Below, in pieces: positions 8,452 to 15,427 of a DNA stretch of 20,847 bases; the stretch's first letter is position 1, and each line of letters begins with the position of its first letter. A program made the position numbers and the translations under genes. The notes under the pieces were generated by a model. The model saw only the letters and a program-made list of their open reading frames with translations. It was not told the DNA's origin and searched no databases. The stretch lies in NCBI GenBank assembly GCA_043781315.1, contig JAYWBR010000083.1:1-20847 (forward strand), in the 5' to 3' direction. This DNA comes from CAIQOK01 sp043781315 (lineage in GTDB: Bacteria; Verrucomicrobiota; Verrucomicrobiia; Limisphaerales; CAIQOK01).

Positions 8452-9598
8452 ATGTTCGACTTGATCACTGCCGAAATCAGCACTGCTGCCGAAAAACTCA
8501 CGCATCTGCGGAGGTTTCTTTGACGTCGCCAGTGCGCAGAAGCGCCTGGACGAACTGAATTCCCTGATGGCGGGCGACACCTTCTGGAACAATCGCGAGC
8601 AGGCGCAGAAGGCCATCGAGGAGGCAAATTCTCTTCGCAACAAAATTGAGCCGCTGCTCAAGGCGGAAAGGCAGTTGGAAGATTTCCGCGTGATGACGGA
8701 GCTGGGCCAGTCCGAGCCGCCGGCCGAGCAGACCAAGCTGGTCAAGGAACTCGAAGCCGATCTCGCGAAGTTTTTCAAAACGCTCGAAGCCACCGAGCTG
8801 CGGGTGTTCCTCAACGGCCCGCACGACAAGAACAATTGCATCCTGAGCATCAACTCCGGCGCGGGCGGCACGGAGGCGTGCGACTGGGCCGGCATGTTGT
8901 TGCGGATGTATCAGCGCTGGGCGGAATCGCGCGGCTGGGAAGTCGAAGTCACCGATGCCTTGCCCGGCGAAGGCGCGGGCATCAAGAGCGTCACGCTGCT
9001 CATCCAAGGCGAGAACGCCTACGGCTTTTGCAAGGCCGAGCGCGGTGTACATCGTCTCGTACGCATCTCGCCGTTCGATTCGAACAAGCGCCGGCACACG
9101 AGTTTCGCCAGCGTGGATACGATTGCGGAACTGGAAGAGAACACCACGGAGATCGTCCTCCCGCCGACGGAATTTTCCGTGGACACCTTCCGCTCCGGCG
9201 GCAAGGGCGGACAGAACGTGAACAAGGTGGAAACCGCCGTCCGCATCACGCACATCCCGACCGGCCTCGTCGTGGCGTCGCAGGCGCAACGGTCGCAGCA
9301 TCAGAACCGCGCCACGGCGATGAAGCTGTTGCTCTCGCGGATTTTCGCGCAGCGCGAGGACGAGGCGAAGGCGGACATGGAAAAGTTTTACGGCGAGAAA
9401 GGCAGTGTGTCGTGGGGCAACCAGATTCGCAGCTACGTGTTCCAGCCATATCGCATGGTGAAAGACCTGCGCACCGGCGTGGAAACCAGCAACGTGCAAG
9501 CCGTGATGGACGGCGACCTGGATCCGTACGTGAACGCCTGGCTCCGCGCGGGCGGGCCGCTGAAGCGGATGCAGGGCGTGAAGGATGAGGAAGAATGA
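8452..9598 (+). CDS. prfB: Peptide chain release factor 2, expressed through a +1 programmed frameshift
   Basis: RF2 recognises UGA and UAA and releases the finished protein from the ribosome. Reading starts at ATG 8452 (MFDLITAEISTAAEKL...) and meets an in-frame TGA at 8521-8523 after 23 codons. Shifting forward by one base there continues as DVASAQKRLDELNSLMAG and runs to the TGA at 9596-9598, giving 381 residues. The tripeptide SPF, which decides UGA recognition, is at about 206-208, and the catalytic GGQ motif is at about 252-254 (GGKGGQNVNKVE); both nearly match E. coli numbering. The acidic N-terminal helices and the C-terminal RSYVFQPYRMVKDLRTG segment are also family-typical. An annotation starting at the internal ATG 8567 would miss 38 residues. 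The gene precedes trpC by 112 bp. Confidence 0.96.
8510..8524 (+). promoter_or_regulatory. prfB programmed +1 frameshift site
   Basis: The sequence GGAGG (8510-8514), then TTT, then CTT TGA C (8518-8524) reproduces the known RF2 autoregulatory site. An internal Shine-Dalgarno-like motif sits three bases before the slippery CTT codon, which is followed by TGA and C. When RF2 is scarce the ribosome slips forward and makes more RF2. The spacing equals that of the E. coli site. Confidence 0.95.
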
Positions 9599-9608
9599 GC
9601 GCCGAGAA

Positions 9609-9703
9609 AACATCGAACATTGAACATTCAACGCCGAACATCGAACACTTGCGCAGACAATTCGGAGTTCGTTGTTCGATGTTCGTAGTTCGATGTTGCC
9701 CGT
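9609..9703 (+). repeat. Heptamer tract with inverted arms in the prfB-trpC gap
   Basis: Six consecutive 7-base units (AACATCG, AACATTG, AACATTC, AACGCCG, AACATCG, AACACTT) fill 9609-9650. Five units of the complementary kind (GTTCGTT, GTTCGAT, GTTCGTA, GTTCGAT, GTTGCCC) fill 9667-9701. The arms can pair: GAACATCGAACA at 9636-9647 is a perfect 12-bp complement of 9673-9684 with a 25-base loop. There is no T-run after the stem, so it is not an ordinary terminator. The tract fills nearly the whole gap before trpC. Confidence 0.85.
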
Positions 9704-9710
9704 TAGCCTC

Positions 9711-10541
9711 ATGAACATTCTCGACAAAATCGTTGAACAGAAGAAACGCGAAGTCGCGCTGCTGCCCGCGCGGATCATCGCGGCGGGGGATTTGCGCGAC
9801 GCCATGCTGGAACATGGCGAGCGGCGGGACTTTCTCGGCGCGTTGCGGAACCCCACTTCACGTTTCACGCCTCACGTTTCACGCATTGCTCTTATTGCGG
9901 AAGTGAAAAAGGCGTCGCCTTCAATGGGCGTGATTTGCAAAGACTTTGACCCCGTTCGCATCGCGAAAGATTACGAGGCGGCGGGCGCGAGCTGCCTGTC
10001 CGTGCTGACCGACGAACAGTTTTTTCAAGGCTCGCTGGATTACCTGCGGCAGATCCGCGCGGCGGTGAAACTGCCGTTGCTGCGCAAGGATTTCATCATA
10101 GACGAGCGGCAGATTCTTGAAGCCATCGAATGGGGCGCGGACGCAATTCTATTGATCGTGGCGATTCTGGACGACGCGCAGTTGAAACATTTTCACACGC
10201 TGGCCAGCGAAGCCGGCTTGAGCGTGCTGGTGGAGGTTCACGACGAGGGTGAGCTGGAGCGGGCGCTTAAGATCGGCGCGAACCTGATCGGCGTGAACAA
10301 CCGCGATTTGAAAACCTTCAAGGTGGACCTGGCCACGACCGAGCGGCTGGCGGTGAAAATTTTCGCATCACGCATCACGCATCACGCATCACTGCTCGTC
10401 GCCGAGAGCGGCATTCACACGCCTGCTGATGTCGCGCGCGTGGCGAAGTGCGGAGCCGGTGCCATCCTCGTCGGCGAATCGCTGGTGAAGCACGGCGACA
10501 TTCAGGCGCGGGTGAAGGCGTTGCTGGCGGCCCCGGTTTAA
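9711..10541 (+). CDS. trpC: Indole-3-glycerol phosphate synthase
   Basis: This enzyme closes the indole ring in tryptophan synthesis, converting CdRP to indole-3-glycerol phosphate. The 276-residue product starts MNILDKIVEQKKREV, typical for the family; the in-frame ATG at 9672 lies inside a repeat tract and is unlikely. Catalytic residues are E64 and K66 in IAEVKKASPS, K126 in LLRKDFI, E175 in VLVEVHDEGE, N197/R198 in GVNNRDL and E232 in VAESGIHT. Two loops are altered by 7-base repeat tracts: residues about 48-57 (PTSRFTPHVS), just before the first barrel strand, and about 219-227 (ASRITHHAS), before the last. The protein is slightly longer than the usual 255-265 residues for this reason. 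No other trp gene is adjacent. Confidence 0.95.
   Translation: MNILDKIVEQKKREVALLPARIIAAGDLRDAMLEHGERRDFLGALRNPTSRFTPHVSRIALIAEVKKASPSMGVICKDFDPVRIAKDYEAAGASCLSVLTDEQFFQGSLDYLRQIRAAVKLPLLRKDFIIDERQILEAIEWGADAILLIVAILDDAQLKHFHTLASEAGLSVLVEVHDEGELERALKIGANLIGVNNRDLKTFKVDLATTERLAVKIFASRITHHASLLVAESGIHTPADVARVAKCGAGAILVGESLVKHGDIQARVKALLAAPV
9857..9884 (+). repeat. Heptamer tract inside trpC (first)
   Basis: Four tandem 7-base units, TTCACGT, TTCACGC, CTCACGT and TTCACGC, lie inside the trpC reading frame and encode most of the extra loop before strand 1. The unit differs from those in neighbouring tracts, but the seven-base period is the same. Confidence 0.85.
10365..10392 (+). repeat. Heptamer tract inside trpC (second)
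   Basis: Four exact tandem copies of GCATCAC lie inside trpC and encode the loop residues ASRITHHAS, just before the conserved VAESGIHT strand. The reading frame stays open through the tract. Confidence 0.9.
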
Positions 10542-10560
10542 CTTGGCACCTTGAAAATGC

Positions 10561-10679
10561 GGCCTCACGCAAAGGACGCCAAGGCCGCAAAGTTTAAGAC
10601 GGAATGGAAGTTTTCACCGCCGATTAAATTCTGGTAATATCCAATTCCTTTGCGCCCTTAGCGTCCTTTGCGTGAGGCC
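10561..10679. repeat. 32-bp inverted repeat pair between the convergent trpC and M50 peptidase genes
   Basis: The arm at 10561-10592 (beginning GGCCTCACGCAAAGGACGC) and the reverse complement of 10648-10679 match at 30 of 32 positions, with a 55-bp AT-richer spacer. Within each arm a nine-base motif of the form CGCAAAGGA recurs. The pair lies exactly in the gap between two genes that end towards each other. It could form a long RNA stem on either transcript but lacks a T-run. The 148-bp gap holds no gene. Confidence 0.85.
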
Positions 10680-10689
10680 AGGCCATCGC

Positions 10690-11331
10690 TCAACGAAATC
10701 CAAAAACCACCCCGATTGCGTGCAAGGTGGTGCCCGTCACAAAACCCAGAGCATGCTGCACCGGCTTGATTTGCAGCACCAGAATGAGCAGGAAAATTCC
10801 GAACCGCGAAATCTGATAATACGTTGCGTAGCTCATGCCGGTGAGGACGCGCAGCACGCGCGAACCATCCAGCGGCGGAATCGGGATGAGATTGAAAAAA
10901 CACAGCAACAAACTGAGCCGCGCAAAATCACCGCACATATCTACCATGTCCGGCAACCCGACGTACACGCCCACACGCGCCAGCCCCACGAGCACAACGG
11001 CCAGCAGCAGATTCATCAGCGGTCCCGCCATCGTGATCAGCACATCATCCACGCGTGGATTCGGCAGGTTGTTCAAATTCACGGGCACGGGCCTGGCCCA
11101 ACCGATCAGGAACCTTCCCGCACCCGGCACCAGCAGCCCGAGCAACGGCAGCAGGACCGTGCCGATGGGATCAATGTGAACCAGCGGATTCAAGGACACA
11201 CGGCCCTGAAGGCGCGCGGTGTCGTCGCCGCATTTCCACGCCGTCCACGCGTGGCCGAACTCATGCAGCGTCAGCAACATCACCAGGCCGAGGTAGCTGA
11301 TCAGTCCGTCTATCAACATGCTTTGCGTCAT
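10690..11331 (-). CDS. M50 family (site-2 protease-like) membrane zinc peptidase
   Basis: The product from the ATG at 11331 has 213 residues. An in-frame upstream start at 11511 would add 60 residues that do not resemble the family, so the shorter form is preferred. The zinc motif HEFGH is at 23-27 in the first membrane helix, and the third ligand is D155 in LIPIPPLDGSRVL, the standard NxxPxPPLDG motif. Further hydrophobic segments lie at about 57-70, 98-118, 138-150 and the C-terminus. PLVHIDPIGTVLLP and ITMAGPLMNLLLA are typical of the small FtsH-unrelated rhomboid-sized site-2 proteases found widely in bacteria. Such proteins cleave substrates within the membrane, but this subgroup has no fixed substrate. 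The gene is convergent with trpC and diverges from the GT4 gene. Confidence 0.9.
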   Translation of the reverse strand: MTQSMLIDGLISYLGLVMLLTLHEFGHAWTAWKCGDDTARLQGRVSLNPLVHIDPIGTVLLPLLGLLVPGAGRFLIGWARPVPVNLNNLPNPRVDDVLITMAGPLMNLLLAVVLVGLARVGVYVGLPDMVDMCGDFARLSLLLCFFNLIPIPPLDGSRVLRVLTGMSYATYYQISRFGIFLLILVLQIKPVQHALGFVTGTTLHAIGVVFGFR

Positions 11332-11497
11332 GAAAGGGCAGGCTACCAACCGCGCCGGGCCGCGTCGAGGCGGGAGACTTGGTTCACGGCATGATTGACT
11401 TTCACCTGGAGAACTGGTGACCTTTGCGCGCAGCAAAAAATTCAAAAATCCGCCCGATGACCGCCAGCCAATGCCTGCGTCAACCCGCCAGCCCGCG

Positions 11498-12781
11498 ATG
11501 AAAGTCCTCATCTTCGCGCATGTCCCGCCGCCGCACCACGGCCAGAGCTACATGGTGCAATTGATGTTGCAGGGCTTTGGCGGCGACTGCCGGAAAAACT
11601 CCGCCGCCGCCGCCGCCTCGCCCTATCAAATCCAGTGCTACCACGTGGATGCCCGCGTCTCCAAAAAACTCGCGGACATCGGTGACATGCGGTTTGGCAA
11701 ATTATTCCTGATCCTCGGATTTTGCGCGCAGGCGATTTGGTGCCGGTTCCGTTATGGCGTGGAAAATTTTTATTTCATCCCCGCGCCGGGCAAACGTTCG
11801 GCGCTCTACCGCGACTGGCTGGTCATGTTTGTCTGCCGCCCGTTTTTCAAGCGCATCATCCTGCACTGGCACGCCGCCGGGCTGGCCAAGTGGCTGGAAA
11901 CCTCCGTGCAGATCCGCTGGCGCGCCATCACCTACCGCGCGCTCAAGGCCGCCGACCTGTGCATCGTGCTCTCGAATTACAACCGCGCCGACGCCGAAAA
12001 ACTCCTGCCGCAACGCATCCGCATCGTCGGCAACGGCATCCTGGATCCGTGCCCCGACTTCGCCCGCGACCTGCGTCCGCGCCGTCAGTTGCGCCGCGAC
12101 TTGCGCGTGAAATTGCTGGCCGGCGAGCCGGTGTCTGCGGACGAGCGCGCCCGCGCCGGCGGCGACCCGGAGGTTTTCCACGTTCTTTATCTGGCGCATT
12201 GCATGAAGGAAAAAGGCCTGTTCGACGCCGTCGCCGGCGCGGAACTGGCCAACCAAAAACTCGCCGCGCAAAATTCGGCCGTACGCATTCAGTTGAACAT
12301 CGCCGGCAATTTCGCCACCGCCGAGGACACGGCCCTGTTTGACCAGCTTTTGCAAAAGCCGGACCGGGCGGCCCGCCTGAATTATCTCGGGTTCGTGGGC
12401 GGCGAAAAAAAAACCGACGAACTGCGCAACGCCGACCTGTTTTGCTTCCCGACTTATTACCAGAATGAAAATCAGCCGGTGAACCTGATCGAGGCGATGG
12501 CCTTTGGTCTGCCCATCGTCACCACCCGCTGGCGGTCGCTGCCGGAAATGTTCCCGCCCAAATATCCCGGCCTGGTGGAAATCCGTTCGCCGGAAAAAAT
12601 CGCCGAGGCGCTGCTCAGTCTGCAGACCAGTGACGCCGGGGAACACCTGCGGAATATTTTCGAACGCGATTTCGCGATGGCCAGCCATCTCGCCGGACTG
12701 GCCAATGCGTTTCGCAGCATTGAACAGCCGCTTGAGGAAACCCCCTCCCTGCCGGCGCTCCACCCGCAGCAATCGTCTTAG
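11498..12781 (+). CDS. GT4 family glycosyltransferase
   Basis: The 427-residue product from ATG 11498 opens with MKVLIFAHVPPPHHGQSYM, a normal GT4 start. A GTG at 11417 with GGAG five bases upstream would add 27 basic residues and remains possible. The GT-B fold is visible: an N-terminal Rossmann half with HWHAAGLAKWLE and VLSNYNRADAEKLLP, then the nucleotide-sugar half from about residue 225 (VLYLAHCMKEKGLFD). The EX7E motif lies at E324-E332 (ENQPVNLIEAMAFGLPIV). It likely transfers a sugar from an NDP-sugar onto a glycan or lipid carrier at the cytoplasmic face. The sugar and acceptor cannot be told. It is three bases upstream of the GT2 gene, so the two are surely cotranscribed. Confidence 0.92.
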   Translation: MKVLIFAHVPPPHHGQSYMVQLMLQGFGGDCRKNSAAAAASPYQIQCYHVDARVSKKLADIGDMRFGKLFLILGFCAQAIWCRFRYGVENFYFIPAPGKRSALYRDWLVMFVCRPFFKRIILHWHAAGLAKWLETSVQIRWRAITYRALKAADLCIVLSNYNRADAEKLLPQRIRIVGNGILDPCPDFARDLRPRRQLRRDLRVKLLAGEPVSADERARAGGDPEVFHVLYLAHCMKEKGLFDAVAGAELANQKLAAQNSAVRIQLNIAGNFATAEDTALFDQLLQKPDRAARLNYLGFVGGEKKTDELRNADLFCFPTYYQNENQPVNLIEAMAFGLPIVTTRWRSLPEMFPPKYPGLVEIRSPEKIAEALLSLQTSDAGEHLRNIFERDFAMASHLAGLANAFRSIEQPLEETPSLPALHPQQSS

Positions 12782-12784
12782 CCC

Positions 12785-13648
12785 ATGCACATTTCCATCA
12801 TCACCCCCAGCTTCCGCAACTCCCAGTGGCTGAAGCTCTGCATCGCATCCATCGCCGACCAGCAGGGCGTCGAACTCGAACACATCGTCCAGGATTCCTG
12901 CTCCGACGACGGCACGCAGGACTGGCTGCCGCAAGATCCGCGCGTGAAAGCCTTCATCGAAAAAGACACGGGCATGTACGACGCCGTGAATCGCGGCATG
13001 AAACGCGCCACCGGCGAGATCATCGCCTACTTGAACTGTGACGAACAATACCTGCCCGGCGCGTTGCAGGCGGTCGTGGACACGTTTGAAAAAAATCCCG
13101 AAGCGGACATCGTGCTGGCGGACACACTCATCGTGGATGCCCAGGGACAGTTCATCTGCTGCCGCAAATCGCTCGTGCCCTGGCAGCTTCATGCGTGGAC
13201 CTACACGCCCACGCTGACCAGCTCGATTTTCTTCCGCCGCCGGGTGCGCGACGAATTCAATTTGTATTTCGATACGCGCTGGCGGGACATTGGCGACGCC
13301 ATGTGGATGAAGGACGCGATGGATCTGCGCCTCAAAATGACCGTGCTGCGGCGCTACACTTCCGTCTTCACGGAAACCGGCGACAACATGAACCTCAAGC
13401 CCAACTCCATCCGCGAGAAACGTCGCAGCGCGCGGATGACGCCGGCCTGGGCGCGCTGGTTCCGCTGGCCGTTGCTGCAAATGCATCGCGTCCGCGCTGC
13501 CTGCAATCGGCTCTATTGGGAAAATCCCTTCACGTACTCGCTCTACACTTTGACCAGCCCGGAAAAACGCGTGGAAGTTTTTGTGCCCAAGCCCACCGGC
13601 ATCTGGTGGCAGCGCCACGCCGATGCCAAACCGCAACAGCCGCTTTAG
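12785..13648 (+). CDS. GT2 family glycosyltransferase
   Basis: The 287-residue protein begins MHISIITPSFRNSQWL, the usual GT-A start of family 2. The nucleotide-binding Asp37 (HIVQDSCSDDGT), the segment KDTGMYDAVNRGMKRATGEIIAYLNCDE (61-87) with D86/E87 as the probable metal-binding motif, and SSIFFRRRV (about 145-153) are visible. The DTGMYDAVNRG motif is shared with GT2 enzymes of exopolysaccharide and colanic-acid-like clusters. There is no membrane segment. Together with the adjacent GT4 enzyme it probably acts in a surface-glycan pathway, but no other polysaccharide genes lie next to it here; gatB follows 74 bp downstream. Confidence 0.92.
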   Translation: MHISIITPSFRNSQWLKLCIASIADQQGVELEHIVQDSCSDDGTQDWLPQDPRVKAFIEKDTGMYDAVNRGMKRATGEIIAYLNCDEQYLPGALQAVVDTFEKNPEADIVLADTLIVDAQGQFICCRKSLVPWQLHAWTYTPTLTSSIFFRRRVRDEFNLYFDTRWRDIGDAMWMKDAMDLRLKMTVLRRYTSVFTETGDNMNLKPNSIREKRRSARMTPAWARWFRWPLLQMHRVRAACNRLYWENPFTYSLYTLTSPEKRVEVFVPKPTGIWWQRHADAKPQQPL

Positions 13649-13722
13649 CTCTGCCGCCACACGCGACTTGTAAAACTTCGACGTGGCAAGCCACCGGCAT
13701 CCGTGGTTAAACTTTTCCCGCA

Positions 13723-15216
13723 ATGGAATACGAAGCTGTCATCGGTCTGGAAACACACGTCCAGCTTAAAACAAAATCGAAGATGTGGTGCGGTTGCGCC
13801 AACGCGTTTGGCTCCGAACCGAACACCAACGTCTGCCCCGTCTGCCTCGGCCTGCCCGGCGTCCTGCCCGTGCCGAACGACGAGGCGCTGCGCCTGACGG
13901 TGCTGACCGGCTACCTGCTCCACTGCGAGATTCCCCCCTTCGCCAAGTTCGACCGGAAAAGTTATTTCTACCCGGACATGCCGAAGAATTATCAGATCAC
14001 GCAGTACGACAAACCGTCCACGGCGAACGGCTTCGTTGAGTTTGAATTCAATGGTGCTGGCTCCGTGAACGGCCTCTCCCGCGTCCGCATCACCCGCGCG
14101 CATCTCGAAGAAGACGTGGGCAAGCTCACGCACTTCGACCGCAACAGCGGTGTGGACTTCAACCGCGCCGGCGTGCCGCTCATGGAAATTGTTTCCGAAC
14201 CCGACCTCACCAGCGCCGACATGGCGTGCGATTACCTCAATGCTCTCAAGGACATTCTCATCCAAGGCGGCATCAGCGATTGCGACATGGAAAAAGGCAT
14301 GGTGCGCTGCGACGTGAACATTTCCGTGCGCCCCGTCGGCACGAAGGAACTCGGCGCGAAGATCGAAATCAAAAACATGAACAGCTTCTCCGGCGTGCGG
14401 CGCGCGGCGGAATACGAAATCGCGCGGCAGATCGAAGTCGTGAAGCGTGGCGAGAAACTCATCCAATCCACGCGCCGCTGGGACGACGTGACCGGCGTCA
14501 CCGAACAGATGCGCACGAAAGAGGACGCCCACGACTACCGCTATTTCCCCGACCCCGACCTGATGCCGCAGGCGCCAACCGACGCGTGGCTCGCCGAAGT
14601 GAAGGCGCGCGTGGTGGAACTGCCGCTCACGCGGAAGCAGCGGCTCATGCGCGACTATCAACTGCCCGCCGGCGATGCGGAAGTGTTCAGGAGCAACGTG
14701 GCACTGGGAAATTATTTTGAAATTGTCGCAAAAGGACACAAGAATCCTAAGGCCGTTGCGAATTGGATTATTAATGGCCTGTCTGCAAAACATGCAGAGC
14801 GCGCTAAATCCGTAATGCCGGATGAGTTCAAAACCGCCGAGCAAAAAGATACGACATTTAAGATGTTTGATTACCTCTTGTTCAAGCCAGAGGATATGCG
14901 AGCACTTGTCGATTTAGTAGATTCCAAGACCATCAGCAGTTCCGCCGCGCAGCAGGTGTTCGCCGAGATGTTCGACACCGGCAAGTCTCCGGCCCTCATC
15001 GTCCCGGAAAAAGGACTCGCTCAAGTCAGCGACACCGGCGCGATTGAAAAATTCTGCGACGAAGCCATCGCCGCGAATCCCGCGCCTGTGGCGGACTACA
15101 AAGCCGGCAAAGTCGCCGCGCTCAATTCGCTCAAGGGCCAGGTGATGAAACTTTCCAAAGGCAAGGCCAACCCGGCGCTCGTCGGCGAAATTTTGGAGCG
15201 GAAACTGAAGGCGTAG
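13723..15216 (+). CDS. gatB: Aspartyl/glutamyl-tRNA amidotransferase subunit B
   Basis: GatB is the kinase/tRNA-binding subunit of the GatCAB complex that turns Glu-tRNA(Gln) and Asp-tRNA(Asn) into the amidated forms. The 497-residue length is normal. The start EYEAVIGLETHVQL, with E10 and H12 for the metal, is typical. Zinc cysteines C23, C25, C38 and C41 (CGCAN...CPVCLGLPG), SYFYPDMPKNYQITQYD (about 85-101) and EIKNMNSFSGVRRA are also typical. The C-terminal YqeY-like tail ends GQVMKLSKGKANPALVGEILERKL. gatA and gatC are not in the window. Codons about 326-406 (14698-14940) have much lower GC than the rest while the protein remains in family register. Confidence 0.97.
   Translation: MEYEAVIGLETHVQLKTKSKMWCGCANAFGSEPNTNVCPVCLGLPGVLPVPNDEALRLTVLTGYLLHCEIPPFAKFDRKSYFYPDMPKNYQITQYDKPSTANGFVEFEFNGAGSVNGLSRVRITRAHLEEDVGKLTHFDRNSGVDFNRAGVPLMEIVSEPDLTSADMACDYLNALKDILIQGGISDCDMEKGMVRCDVNISVRPVGTKELGAKIEIKNMNSFSGVRRAAEYEIARQIEVVKRGEKLIQSTRRWDDVTGVTEQMRTKEDAHDYRYFPDPDLMPQAPTDAWLAEVKARVVELPLTRKQRLMRDYQLPAGDAEVFRSNVALGNYFEIVAKGHKNPKAVANWIINGLSAKHAERAKSVMPDEFKTAEQKDTTFKMFDYLLFKPEDMRALVDLVDSKTISSSAAQQVFAEMFDTGKSPALIVPEKGLAQVSDTGAIEKFCDEAIAANPAPVADYKAGKVAALNSLKGQVMKLSKGKANPALVGEILERKLKA
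14698..14940 (+). other. Low-GC patch inside gatB
   Basis: My hand count gives about 103 G+C in the 240 bases 14701-14940 (43%). The 60 bases before have 38 (63%) and the 60 after have 40 (67%). Codon choice changes with it, with many A/T-ending codons such as GCA, AAA, GAT, TTA and GTA. The reading frame is continuous and the protein still matches GatB. Confidence 0.8.
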
Positions 15217-15221
15217 CCGAT

Positions 15222-15390
15222 GTAGCGGCAGGCATCCTTGCCTGCCGTAGAGCCGTGGCTTCCAGCCCGGCGGAAAAAACCTCACGCCACCCGAGGCGCC
15301 TGAAAAATTTGCGGGCGGTCTCTTGATGCGGACGCCAATTCCGGACGGCTGGAAGCCGCCCTCTACGTCAGCCAAGATGGCTGACGCTAC
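15222..15390. repeat. REP/BIME-like composite repeat 1 between gatB and the batC-like gene
   Basis: On the plus strand, GTAG at 15222 is followed by a 9-bp hairpin (15226-15234 with 15239-15247, loop TCCT). A second GTAG at 15247 is followed by a weaker hairpin around GGCTTCCAGCC and then CGGAAAAAAC. The inverted set closes the element: a GGCTGGAAGCC hairpin near 15347-15357, CTCTAC, a perfect 9-bp hairpin (15366-15374 with 15378-15386, loop AGA) and CTAC at 15387-15390. A GTAG foot next to a hairpin is the hallmark of REP sequences moved by RAYT (TnpA-REP) proteins. The 211-bp gap holds no gene. Confidence 0.8.
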
Positions 15391-15427
15391 TCCGCTGACC
15401 GCTGACGGTTCGGACACTCTCTCGCCT

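Noticed and set aside
9636..9684. Intrinsic terminator after prfB
   Set aside because: The stem is long but AT-balanced, has a 25-base loop and is not followed by a T-run; it is better explained by the heptamer arrays.
9672..9710. Upstream ATG at 9672 as the trpC start
   Set aside because: It would add 13 residues encoded by the heptamer repeat; the family start MNILDKIVEQK matches 9711.
8498..9868. A 456-codon minus-strand frame over prfB and the start of trpC
   Set aside because: It crosses the repeat-filled gap and is antisense to a certain gene; no homology recognised.
11702..13723. A 673-codon open frame on the minus strand over both glycosyltransferase genes
   Set aside because: It lies wholly antisense to two well-supported genes, has no recognisable domain, and long antisense frames are expected where third codon positions are G/C-rich.
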